12,600 nt of DNA from an uncultured Eubacterium sp. (GTDB lineage Bacteria; Bacillota; Clostridia; Lachnospirales; Lachnospiraceae). The position numbers and the translations under genes were made by a program. The stretch's first letter is position 1. Each line of letters starts with the position of its first letter. Where the stretch lies: the NCBI GenBank assembly GCA_902475415.1, contig CABRZK010000044.1, positions 1-12,600 of the forward strand. The letters are read 5' to 3'. Positions 6,407-12,600 of this stretch are shown here, one piece after another. A model generated the notes under the pieces. It saw only the letters and a list, made by a program, of their open reading frames with translations, was not told the origin of the DNA and searched no databases.

Positions 6407-6410
6407 ATTT

Positions 6411-8186
6411 ATGGACATATTTGCGATTTTATCGTTGATTGGCGGCCTTGCCCTGTTTTTATATGGAATGAATGTTATGGGGGATGGTCTGACCAAGGTT
6501 TCCGGTGGTAAGCTGGAAAAAATTCTGGAAAAACTGACATCAAATCCGATCAAAGCGGTATTGCTTGGTGCCGGTGTCACAGCTGTGATCCAGTCATCTT
6601 CCGCAACGACGGTTATGGTAGTTGGTTTTGTAAATTCCGGTATCATGAAACTGTCTCAGGCAGTCGGAATTATCATGGGTGCCAATGTAGGTACTACAAT
6701 CACATCATGGATTTTAAGCCTTTCCGGTATTGAGAGCAGCAGCTTTTTTATCCAGATGCTTAAGCCGACATCATTTTCTCCGATTCTGGCAATCATTGGT
6801 TTGCTTTTGATGATGTCATCCAAAAATGACAAACACAAAGATGTGGGAAGCATTTTACTTGGTTTTGCAGTCCTGATGTTTGGAATGGATGCCATGAGTG
6901 CTGCGGTAGAACCACTTAAAGACGTTCCGCAGTTCACACATCTGCTTACAATGTTTACGAATCCGCTGCTTGGTATGCTTGCAGGTTTGATCCTGACGGC
7001 GATCATTCAGAGTTCTTCCGCCTCGGTCGGTATCCTGCAGGCATTATGTACTACCGGAGCGGTAAGTTTCGGATGCGCGATACCAATTATTATGGGACAG
7101 AACATCGGTACCTGTGTGACAGCAATTATCTCTTCTGTTGGAGCATCCAAAAATGCAAAGCGAACCGCGTTAGTTCATTTGTATTTTAATATTATAGGTA
7201 CGGCATTGTTTATGATTGTATTTTACGCAATCAATGCGTTTGTACATTTTGATTTTCTTGGAGATGCAGCGACACCGGCAGGAATCGCCGTTGTCCACAG
7301 TATCTTCAACATAGCAGCAACCATTGTATTGCTTCCATTTGCAAAAGTACTGGAAAAACTGGCTTATATGTCCATTAAAGAGGATCATACAGAGCGCAGA
7401 CATGTTGTGCAGGAATCTGAGGAAGAACTGAAAAAGCTGGATGTGCGTTTTCTGGAGCAGCCTGGACTGGCCATCAGCCACTGTATGGAAGCCACTGCTT
7501 ATATGGCGCATATGAGTGAGGCAGCACTGAATGACGCACTTGACCTGATGGATCAGTACGATGAGAAAAAAGCAGCGAATGTGGAAAAAATGGAAAACAG
7601 GATCGATCATTTTGAAGATAAGATTGGTTCTTATGTTATCCAGATCACAAATCGGAATATGCTGGAAAACGACAGTGCGAAAATGTCTGTCATTCTGCAC
7701 AGTATCAATGATCTGGAGCGAATTTCTGATCACGCCGTGAACTTAAAGGAAAGTGCGCAGGAGATGAAGGAGAAAGGTCTGAAGATGTCCTTTGAGGGAA
7801 GTGCTGAGATCATGTATCTGCGCAAAGCCGTAACAGATCTGGTAAAGATGACGGTTCAGGCATTAAGCTATAATGATAAAGAGCTGGCAAAAGAGATTGA
7901 GCCGTTGGAGGAGGTTATTGATGACCTCAGCGATGAGCTGAAACGGCGTCATGTTATCCGTCTGAAAGAGGGCAAATGTACCATAGAAATGGGATTTGTG
8001 CTGACGGATATGACAACGAGTCTGGAGCGTATTGCAGATCATTGTTCCAATATTGGTGTAAGTATTCTGGAGAGCAGTGAGGAGGATATGGGACGTCATG
8101 CGTACCTGCATTCTGTGAAAAAAGAGGATACCGAGAATTTCCAGGATCGGTATGAACATTATCGGGAAATATATTTTTTCGAGTAA
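6411..8186 (+). CDS. Na+/phosphate cotransporter with C-terminal PhoU-like domain
   Basis: A membrane importer of the Na/Pi-cotransporter (NptA/PNaS) family that takes up inorganic phosphate with sodium. The frame is open from 6222, but the start is placed at 6411: AGGAGG lies 9 nt upstream and MDIFAILSLIGGLALFLYGM is the usual family start. Residues 1-315 hold the membrane part with the two inverted-repeat signatures QSSSATTVMV (61-70) and QSSSASVGIL (200-209), plus GANVGTTITSW (90-100) and GQNIGTCVTAI (229-239). Residues about 350-560 are helical and PhoU-like with ERISDHAVNL (436-445) and ERIADHCSNI (539-548). Such fusions are known in Firmicutes. At 591 residues the length is normal. It is separated from phoU/yibE by its own Pho-box-like promoter and leader, giving the locus a second phosphate uptake route. 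Confidence 0.92.
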   Translation: MDIFAILSLIGGLALFLYGMNVMGDGLTKVSGGKLEKILEKLTSNPIKAVLLGAGVTAVIQSSSATTVMVVGFVNSGIMKLSQAVGIIMGANVGTTITSWILSLSGIESSSFFIQMLKPTSFSPILAIIGLLLMMSSKNDKHKDVGSILLGFAVLMFGMDAMSAAVEPLKDVPQFTHLLTMFTNPLLGMLAGLILTAIIQSSSASVGILQALCTTGAVSFGCAIPIIMGQNIGTCVTAIISSVGASKNAKRTALVHLYFNIIGTALFMIVFYAINAFVHFDFLGDAATPAGIAVVHSIFNIAATIVLLPFAKVLEKLAYMSIKEDHTERRHVVQESEEELKKLDVRFLEQPGLAISHCMEATAYMAHMSEAALNDALDLMDQYDEKKAANVEKMENRIDHFEDKIGSYVIQITNRNMLENDSAKMSVILHSINDLERISDHAVNLKESAQEMKEKGLKMSFEGSAEIMYLRKAVTDLVKMTVQALSYNDKELAKEIEPLEEVIDDLSDELKRRHVIRLKEGKCTIEMGFVLTDMTTSLERIADHCSNIGVSILESSEEDMGRHAYLHSVKKEDTENFQDRYEHYREIYFFE

Positions 8187-8213
8187 TTGTGTGGTTTAAA
8201 ATTTAGGTAGTGA

Positions 8214-8284
8214 AGGCGCCAGCCATCAATCTTACCTCTGCAGCTAATAATCGCTTGCGAGGAAAGATTGTATGACTGGCGCCT
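8214..8284. repeat. Large imperfect inverted repeat between the cotransporter and the HAD gene
   Basis: AGGCGCCAG (8214-8222) pairs with CTGGCGCCT (8276-8284); inside are CAT/ATG, AATCTT (8228-8233) with AAGATT (8264-8269), and CCTC (8235-8238) with GAGG (8259-8262), with small bulges. The hairpin is about 71 nt with more than 20 pairs. It begins 28 nt after the cotransporter stop and could end or protect that message, but no T tract follows on either strand, so it is not a standard terminator. It could also be a small palindromic repeat element. Confidence 0.6.
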
Positions 8285-8358
8285 GCTATTTACATATTGA
8301 TTTTAATTACACTTGTGAAAAAATCATATAATTTTTGTTTTGACAAATTAGCATATTT

Positions 8359-8387
8359 TTGACGAAACTTTTTTTTTCTGCTAGAAT
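8359..8387 (+). promoter_or_regulatory. SigA-type promoter of the HAD-to-MATE cluster
   Basis: The -35 TTGACG (8359-8364) and -10 TAGAAT (8382-8387) are separated by exactly 17 bp, in an AT-rich stretch with a T-rich spacer. Transcription would start near 8394, giving a 65-nt leader to the ATG at 8459. A second TTGACA at 8340-8345 has no fitting -10. Confidence 0.75.
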
Positions 8388-8458
8388 GGCAACGAAATCA
8401 AACGGATTGATTCAATTCGCTTTTAATATTGGCTAAAGTGACATAGGAGGAACTTGAA

Positions 8459-9115
8459 ATGTCTACAAAAAATACAGCGATATTTGACCTTGATGGAACA
8501 TTATTGAATACATTACAGGATCTGACCAACAGTGTGAATTACTGCATGAAAAAGTATGGCGGTCCTGTTTATACATGCGAAGAAATCAGAGAAAAAGTTG
8601 GCAATGGAATTTATGTACTGATGGAAAAAGCATTGCCGGACGGACGTAATAATCCAAATTATGATGCCTGCATGGAGGATTTCCCGGTGCATTACAAAGA
8701 ACATATGCTGGATAACACGAAACCATATGATGGGATTATTGATATGCTTCGTACGTTGAAAGAACATGGCTATAAACTGGCGATTGTTTCCAACAAATTT
8801 GATGCGGCTGTAAAGGGACTTTGCAAAGACTTTTTTGCGGATGAAATAGAAGTTGCTATCGGTGAGTCACCCGCTATTCATAAAAAACCAGCTCCGGATA
8901 CGGTATTTCAAGCAATGCGTGAATTAAATGTCAAACCGGAAAATTGTATTTACATTGGCGATTCTGAAGTAGATATCCAGACGGCAGAAAATGCGGGAAT
9001 TCCGTGCGTCAGTGTAAACTGGGGATTTAAATCTACAGAGTTTTTAAAAGAAAATGGAGCAACACAGATTGTGTCAACACCGAAAGAACTGGCAGATGCT
9101 ATTTTAACGAAATAA
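8459..9115 (+). CDS. HAD-superfamily hydrolase, phosphoglycolate phosphatase-like
   Basis: A soluble Mg-dependent phosphatase of HAD subfamily I (218 residues). The ATG follows AGGAGG (8445-8450) by 8 nt. Motif I is DLDGT (10-14), with Asp10 the nucleophile and Asp12 the acid/base. A helical cap covers roughly 17-85. Motif II is IVSNK (109-113, Ser111), motif III the Lys143 of KKPAPD (142-147), and motif IV GDSEVD (167-172). The KKPAPD plus GDSEVD combination is typical of the Gph/PgmB-like branch, whose members act on phosphoglycolate, sugar phosphates or nucleotides; the true substrate cannot be read from sequence. It is first gene of a four-gene cluster, with the next ORF 14 nt downstream. 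Confidence 0.9.
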   Translation: MSTKNTAIFDLDGTLLNTLQDLTNSVNYCMKKYGGPVYTCEEIREKVGNGIYVLMEKALPDGRNNPNYDACMEDFPVHYKEHMLDNTKPYDGIIDMLRTLKEHGYKLAIVSNKFDAAVKGLCKDFFADEIEVAIGESPAIHKKPAPDTVFQAMRELNVKPENCIYIGDSEVDIQTAENAGIPCVSVNWGFKSTEFLKENGATQIVSTPKELADAILTK

Positions 9116-9129
9116 AAGGAACTATAAAC

Positions 9130-9726
9130 ATGCAGATTTTATGGATACGTCATGGTCAGACGCAAGGCAATGTCGAGCGGCGTTATGTCGGCAGAACGGA
9201 TGAGGAACTGACCTTGGATTCGAGAGAAAAATTAAAAATGCGAAAGCAGCAAGGCATTGGATTTGCACCGGATCTGGTGTATGTCAGTCCTATGATTCGC
9301 TGTCGGGAAACGGCGGATCTTTTGTTTCCGGAACAGAAAAAAGTGCCATGGGACGGACTGCAGGAAACGGATTTTGGAGATTTTGAATATAAAAATTATG
9401 AAGAATTGAAGAATGATCCGGTGTATCAGGCATGGATTGACAGTAATGGTCAGATGCTGATTCCGCATGGTGAGAGCGGCGCGGATTTTCGCGCTCGGTG
9501 CTGCGAAGCATATGAAAAATGCATCGCTGAGGCGAGAGAAAAAGACCTGGAGAAGATTGCAATTGTGTGCCATGGTGGTACAATTATGTCTGTTATGAAG
9601 CGTTATGGCCTGCCGAAAAAATCTTTTTATGAGTGGCAGGTTGCCAATGGATGCGGGATTTTAACAGAGACAACAGGAGAAGGGGGAAGTGGCTATGGTA
9701 TTCGGGAAATTAGTAAGTGGGAGTGA
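9130..9726 (+). CDS. Histidine phosphatase family protein (phosphoglycerate mutase fold)
   Basis: A soluble branch-1 histidine phosphatase (198 residues). The ATG follows AGGA (9117-9120) by 9 nt. The catalytic core is complete: RHG (7-9, His8 phosphorylated), Arg57 in SPMIRCRETA (53-62), Glu79 in LQETDFGDFE and His148 in CHGGT (147-151). The YVGRTDEEL and ETDFGDFEYKNYEEL segments resemble clostridial proteins annotated as CobC-like alpha-ribazole phosphatases, but such names are often given without evidence and no cobalamin genes are nearby. Substrate is therefore left open. It overlaps the next ORF by 32 nt, so the two are probably translationally coupled. Confidence 0.9.
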   Translation: MQILWIRHGQTQGNVERRYVGRTDEELTLDSREKLKMRKQQGIGFAPDLVYVSPMIRCRETADLLFPEQKKVPWDGLQETDFGDFEYKNYEELKNDPVYQAWIDSNGQMLIPHGESGADFRARCCEAYEKCIAEAREKDLEKIAIVCHGGTIMSVMKRYGLPKKSFYEWQVANGCGILTETTGEGGSGYGIREISKWE

Positions 9727-10153
9727 AAAAAATGAGCAGATGCAGCAGGTGACAGATATCCGCAATGCGGTGTTAGGTCAGGAACTGCAGATTCCGATAA
9801 AGGAAGAACCGGACGCGTTTTGCATGTATGCCCTAGCGTATGAAGGGGAAACGCCGGTTGCAACCGGCGGGATTTCTTTTGATGGAGCATCCTATCAGAT
9901 GAAGGAAGTGGCTGTGCTGCCGGAGTTTCGCAGAAAGAAATATGGTGATTTTATTGTACGTCTGCTGATCGACAAAGCGATGATGTCAGGGGCACAGATG
10001 ATCAATGCGGATGTGCTGCAGGGAGCGGTACCGCTTTTTGAGACAGTTGGATTTAAAGCAAGTGGTGAGTTGTATGAAAAGGACGGAAAGCAATGGCTTC
10101 CGATGCAGCTTCAGGCAGAAAGCATTCATAAGTGCTGTAATTGTGGGCACTAA
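9695..10153 (+). CDS. GNAT-family N-acetyltransferase with Cys-rich tail
   Basis: A small GNAT acetyltransferase (152 residues) transferring an acetyl group from acetyl-CoA to an unknown amine. A GTG start at 9689 is possible, but the ATG at 9695 lies 7 nt after the purine run GGGGGA (9682-9687) and is preferred. The core reads ALAYEGETPVATGGI (beta strands), then KEVAVLPEFRRKKYGDFIVR, the motif A strand and acetyl-CoA loop. The loop is RRKKYGD where RxxGxG or RxxGxA is usual, so the second glycine position is Asp. The NADVLQGAVPLFETVGF segment matches the motif B region ending in the FYxxxGF-like pattern. The C terminus HKCCNCGH carries three Cys and two His, unusual for the family and perhaps metal-binding. 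The start lies inside the upstream phosphatase gene. Confidence 0.85.
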   Translation: MVFGKLVSGSEKNEQMQQVTDIRNAVLGQELQIPIKEEPDAFCMYALAYEGETPVATGGISFDGASYQMKEVAVLPEFRRKKYGDFIVRLLIDKAMMSGAQMINADVLQGAVPLFETVGFKASGELYEKDGKQWLPMQLQAESIHKCCNCGH

Positions 10154-10207
10154 AAAGCACAAAAAATGTATTTTGGAGGGATTTAGAAAGCAGGTGCTTA
10201 GTCAGGA

Positions 10208-11581
10208 ATGACACAGAATGGAGATTTTTCAAAGGGAAGTATTATTAAAATTTTGATGCGTCTGGCAATTCCAATGACGCTGGCGCAGCTGATGAACGTT
10301 CTTTATAACGTGGTGGACCGTATGTTTATCGGGCGGATTGGCGGCGATTCCATGGATGCGCTGACGGGCGTTGGTGTGTGTCTGCCGATGATTACAATTG
10401 TGATCGCATTTGCAAATCTGGTGGGAATGGGCGGTGCGCCGCTGTTTTCCATTGAGCGTGGAAAGAAGAATGAACGGGAAGCAGAATATATTCTTGGAAA
10501 CTGCGTGGTTCTGTTTTTGATTTTCGCAGTAGTACTGACAGTGGCAGGACTGATTTTCAAGCGACCATTGCTGATGCTTCTGGGAGCCAGTGAGGTAACG
10601 CTGCCTTACGCGGAACAGTACATAACGATTTATCTGCTTGGAACGATTTTTGTTATGTTCGGTCTGGGACTGAATAACTTTATCAATGCACAGGGCTTTG
10701 CAAAAATTGGCATGTGTACAACCGTGATCGGTGCTGCTTTGAATATTGCGCTGGATCCGATTTTTATTTTTATGTTGAATATGGGTGTGCGCGGGGCGGC
10801 AATCGCAACGGTAATCTCACAGGCGGCAGCGGCCGTGTGGACGGTGCGTTTCCTGACTGGAAAAAAAGCGTTGATCCGAATTCAGAGACGTTCTATGCAG
10901 CTTCAAGGGGCGCGTGTGAAGAAAATTATGGGACTTGGTCTGGCCGGATTTACCATGTCGGTCACAAACTCAACGGTACAGATGGTGTGCAACGCGACGC
11001 TGCAGACCCACGGCGGAGATGTGTATGTCGGCATTATGACAATTATCAATTCTGTGCGGGAGATTATTTCTCTGCCGGTGCAGGGATTTACCAGCGCCAG
11101 TCAGCCGGTGCTTGGCTACAACTACGGTGCAAAGGAATATGAGCGTGTGAAAAAGACGATTCGGACCATGGCGGGAGTTACGATTGTGTATACACTGGCG
11201 GTCTGGGGACTAGTTTCTGCGATTCCGGGAGCTTTTATCCGGATGTTTGGCGGAAGTGGCGACACGCTGACCCTTGGAATCTCCGCAATGCATCTGTATT
11301 TCTTCGGATTTTTCTTTATGGCGTTTCAGTTTTGCGGACAGTCGACGTTTACGGCACTTGGAAAGGCAAGACATGCGATGTTTTTCTCAATTTTTAGAAA
11401 GATTATTATCGTGGTGCCACTGACATTGATCCTGCCACATTTGTTTGGCCTGGGTGTACATGGGGTGTTTATTGCGGAGCCGATTTCCAATGCGATCGGT
11501 GGTCTGGCATGCTTTATCACCATGATTATGACTGTTTACTGGAAACTCGGCAAAGAAAATCAAGTTGAAAAACACATGTGA
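10208..11581 (+). CDS. MATE family efflux transporter
   Basis: A cation-coupled multidrug and toxin extrusion transporter of the inner membrane (457 residues, normal length, about 12 membrane segments). The start is fixed at ATG 10208, because an in-frame TAG at 10199 precedes it and no other start follows nearby. Typical MATE sequence is seen: SIIKILMRLAIPMTLAQLMN near the start, NVVDRMFIGRIGG (34-46), GMGGAPLFSIERGKKN, NNFINAQGFAKIGM and LNIALDPIFIF in the N lobe, then the second-lobe repeat SLPVQGFTSASQPVLGYNYG and later ALGKARHAMFF. The ribosome binding site is weak: AGG at 10192-10194 (13 nt upstream), with GGAGGG only at 10175-10180. It is 54 nt after the GNAT gene, as the last gene of the cluster. 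The substrate is unknown. Confidence 0.92.
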   Translation: MTQNGDFSKGSIIKILMRLAIPMTLAQLMNVLYNVVDRMFIGRIGGDSMDALTGVGVCLPMITIVIAFANLVGMGGAPLFSIERGKKNEREAEYILGNCVVLFLIFAVVLTVAGLIFKRPLLMLLGASEVTLPYAEQYITIYLLGTIFVMFGLGLNNFINAQGFAKIGMCTTVIGAALNIALDPIFIFMLNMGVRGAAIATVISQAAAAVWTVRFLTGKKALIRIQRRSMQLQGARVKKIMGLGLAGFTMSVTNSTVQMVCNATLQTHGGDVYVGIMTIINSVREIISLPVQGFTSASQPVLGYNYGAKEYERVKKTIRTMAGVTIVYTLAVWGLVSAIPGAFIRMFGGSGDTLTLGISAMHLYFFGFFFMAFQFCGQSTFTALGKARHAMFFSIFRKIIIVVPLTLILPHLFGLGVHGVFIAEPISNAIGGLACFITMIMTVYWKLGKENQVEKHM

Positions 11582-11746
11582 TAATGAAAATAACAGATCT
11601 GTTTTCTATGAAATTCTATAGAAATCATTTGTTCCGAATTATACAAAAAGAAATCCGAAAGACACATGAAAGGGCAAGCTTTTTTACATTAAAAACGGTA
11701 TGATGATGTAGAAAAGTAGTTCATAATATATAAAAAACGGTAAAGA
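11582..11746. other. Spacer after the MATE gene without a gene
   Basis: This AT-rich stretch holds an inverted repeat TTTCTAT/ATAGAAA near 11604-11627 and a weak stem before a T run (AAAG..CTTTTTT near 11670-11685), which may end the MATE message. No protein-like frame is seen on the plus strand. A long open minus-strand frame (12190 to 11684) shows no family signature and no ribosome binding site. Confidence 0.4.
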
Positions 11747-11911
11747 ATGTTTCACAGGCCTGACGCTTGTTTTTCCGGGCAGCAATATAATGAGGAGGTA
11801 TTGCCGCAGTATGGGAGCGACTGCGTTCATGAGCAAGTAGCGAAAGCGGATTGCGAATGTCCGCTTTACATGGGGCTCAGAGAGGCGGTCAGTCCGGTAC
11901 AGGAAAGATAA
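11747..11911 (+). CDS. Possible small protein, 54 residues, unknown
   Basis: ATG 11747 to TAA 11909-11911. The product has four Cys (8, 26, 36, 38) and ends CPLYMGLREAVSPVQER. I do not recognise a family. The composition looks more protein-like than the other frames, but no good ribosome binding site precedes the ATG (only GGTAAAG). The DNA also holds two stable hairpins: CGCAGT/ACTGCG (11805-11825) and AAAGCGGA/TCCGCTTT (11843-11867), so an RNA role or a remnant is equally possible. Confidence 0.3.
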   Translation: MFHRPDACFSGQQYNEEVLPQYGSDCVHEQVAKADCECPLYMGLREAVSPVQER

Positions 11912-11920
11912 GACATTTTT

Positions 11921-12136
11921 ATGAGCGACAGATGCGTAGTCAGCAGGGCGGAAACAGGTCAGAAAAATATATTTGAACGATAGCGGAAAATCGAAGGAAA
12001 AACAGTGGCATCCGGAACAGAAAAGATTCCGAACCAGGTGTCGTATGCGGGGGCAGGAGAATGGTTTGGACAGTACGAAACGGATGCTGCTGATGTTCCT
12101 TTGGTGAAAGTTACATATGCTCTTTTCCATTTTTAA
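11921..12136 (+). pseudogene. Possible small ORF interrupted by TAG at codon 21
   Basis: From ATG 11921 the frame reads 20 codons to a TAG at 11981-11983, then 50 further open codons to TAA at 12134-12136. The part after the TAG (for example IPNQVSYAGAGEWFGQYETD and VPLVKVTYALFHF) has a balanced, protein-like composition. Its 3' end reaches the -35 region of the next promoter. It could be a short decayed gene, part of one ancestral frame with 11747-11911, or chance. No ribosome binding site is seen for the ATG. Confidence 0.3.
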
Positions 12137-12152
12137 CAAATGATTATATAAT
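12124..12152 (+). promoter_or_regulatory. Promoter of the candidate small RNA
   Basis: TTTCCA (12124-12129), a 17-bp spacer and a perfect -10 TATAAT (12147-12152). It predicts a start near 12158-12160, right at the first hairpin of the downstream RNA unit. Confidence 0.55.
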
Positions 12153-12157
12153 GTGAA

Positions 12158-12345
12158 ATTCCCATGCTGTATCGTGTGGGGATTTTGCATTTATAATCGA
12201 AAAGGTGTAGATGTGCAGTGATTCTGAGAAGAATATGTCAGCTTGCGCTGACCAGAATCGCGCACCAGGTCTCACATGCGTTCGACTTGAACAGATGAAA
12301 AATATCAGCTTTGGTTTTGGGGGAAATCAGAGTTGATATTTTTTT
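12158..12345 (+). ncRNA. Candidate small RNA of about 190 nt with own promoter and terminator
   Basis: Between a TATAAT promoter and a strong terminator lies a run of hairpins and no convincing coding frame. HP1 is AAATTCCCATGC (12156-12167) with GTGTGGGGATTT (12174-12185), including wobbles. HP2 is nested: GTGC (12213-12216)/GCAC (12262-12265), GATTCTG (12220-12226)/CAGAATC (12253-12259) and GTCAGC-TTGC-GCTGAC (12237-12252), with a 10-nt one-sided bulge AGAAGAATAT. HP3 is CAT..GTTC-GACTT-GAAC..ATG (12275-12297). HP4 is the terminator. The 5' and 3' ends do not pair, which argues against 6S RNA, and SRP RNA and tmRNA signatures are absent. It may be a free RNA or a terminating leader for the gene at 12591. 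Confidence 0.5.
12298..12345 (+). terminator. Rho-independent terminator of the candidate small RNA
   Basis: AAATATCA (12300-12307) pairs exactly with TGATATTT (12334-12341), extended inward by a G-U pair and CTTTG (12309-12313) with CAGAG (12328-12332). Seven T follow (12339-12345). Confidence 0.85.
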
Positions 12346-12402
12346 ACTTAAAAAACATTAAGAAAAACATTAAAAATGGACGGATAGAAATAATAATCAA
12401 CA

Positions 12403-12431
12403 TTGAAAAAACATTAGATTACATATATAAT
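12403..12431 (+). promoter_or_regulatory. SigA-type promoter of the gene at 12591
   Basis: TTGAAA (12403-12408) and TATAAT (12426-12431) with a 17-bp spacer; predicted start near 12438, leader about 150 nt. Copies of AAAAACATTA occur just upstream (12351-12360 and 12363-12372, 12 bp apart) and within the spacer, and could be operator half-sites. No gene is seen in 12346-12590. Confidence 0.7.
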
Positions 12432-12590
12432 TTAAATATGTTTATGTGGTCACAAACGATACAAAGATGTGAAGCAATTCTGGGAAATATGACGGTTGGC
12501 GTTGAACAGAAATGTGTGGCAGGGTTCACGGGAGTTTGATGTGAATATTTTGTAGATGTGACGGGAGCAAAAGAAGAAAGGGGAAAGAGC

Positions 12591-12600
12591 ATGAAATTAA
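12591..12600 (+). CDS. Start of a gene running off the window
   Basis: ATG AAA TTA at the very end, preceded by AAAGGGGA (12577-12584) at 6 nt and by a good promoter. Only Met-Lys-Leu is visible, so no function can be given. Confidence 0.6.

Noticed and set aside
6222..6410. N-terminal extension of the Na/Pi cotransporter reading frame
   Set aside because: The frame is open, but the sequence is a structured RNA leader, a strong AGGAGG precedes ATG 6411, and the family start (MDIF...GGLALFLYGM) matches there.
8289..8294. Single TTTACA before the HAD gene as a Pho box
   Set aside because: No second hexamer at 11-bp spacing; a constitutive-looking SigA promoter lies downstream.
11684..12190. 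168-residue minus-strand frame
   Set aside because: No family signature, no ribosome binding site, and it runs antisense through hairpins, a plus-strand promoter and the candidate small RNA start.
12158..12345. 6S RNA, SRP RNA or known riboswitch identity for the small RNA unit
   Set aside because: Ends do not pair into the 6S rod, no GGAAGGAAGCAGC-like SRP loop, no T-box or other consensus seen.
12333..12539. 68-residue plus-strand frame
   Set aside because: It starts inside a terminator, spans a promoter and has AT-driven Asn/Ile/Lys composition without a ribosome binding site.

Overview
The window looks like a chromosomal segment from a Gram-positive gut-type clostridium, most likely a Lachnospiraceae member. 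The inference rests on AGGAGG-type ribosome binding sites, moderate GC, SigA-like promoters, a lipoprotein PstS with the domain order I associate with this family, a cell-wall protein with NGWW repeats, and a YibE/F protein. This is inference from protein and signal character, not a database match.

Layout. (1) 1-424: the 3' end of a surface protein with four exact 66-bp (22-residue) aromatic repeats, closed by a strong terminator. (2) 425-5157: a phosphate-starvation locus pstS-pstC-pstA-pstB-phoU behind a promoter with three 11-bp-spaced Pho-box-like hexamers. PstS has its two half-domains in swapped order compared with the textbook protein. (3) 5160-6110: a YibE/F membrane protein that begins directly at the phoU stop and lacks the usual N-terminal part. 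(4) 6111-8186: a Na+/phosphate cotransporter with a C-terminal PhoU-like domain. It is preceded by five TTTACA/TGTAAA hexamers and a leader of about 210 nt that can fold into a junction-like structure plus alternative hairpins that hide or free the ribosome binding site. (5) 8187-8458: a large imperfect hairpin and a clear SigA-type promoter. (6) 8459-11581: a four-gene cluster of HAD phosphatase, histidine phosphatase, GNAT acetyltransferase and MATE transporter. (7) 11582-12600: a gene-poor stretch with two short ORFs (the second has an in-frame TAG), then a promoter-hairpins-terminator unit that looks like an undescribed small RNA of about 190 nt, then a promoter and the first codons of another gene.

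How it works together. PstS captures phosphate outside the cell, PstCA form the channel and PstB supplies the ATPase; PhoU is the usual negative regulator linking Pst activity to the PhoR/PhoP (PhoB) two-component system. The second phosphate importer has its own Pho-box-like array and an RNA leader, so it may be controlled both at transcription (phosphate) and at translation (unknown signal). No phoP/phoR gene lies in the window. The HAD-to-MATE cluster has its own promoter and no obvious link to phosphate import beyond two phosphatase-fold enzymes.

The most promising undescribed elements are the structured leader of the Na/Pi cotransporter (6236-6410) and the candidate small RNA at 12158-12345.
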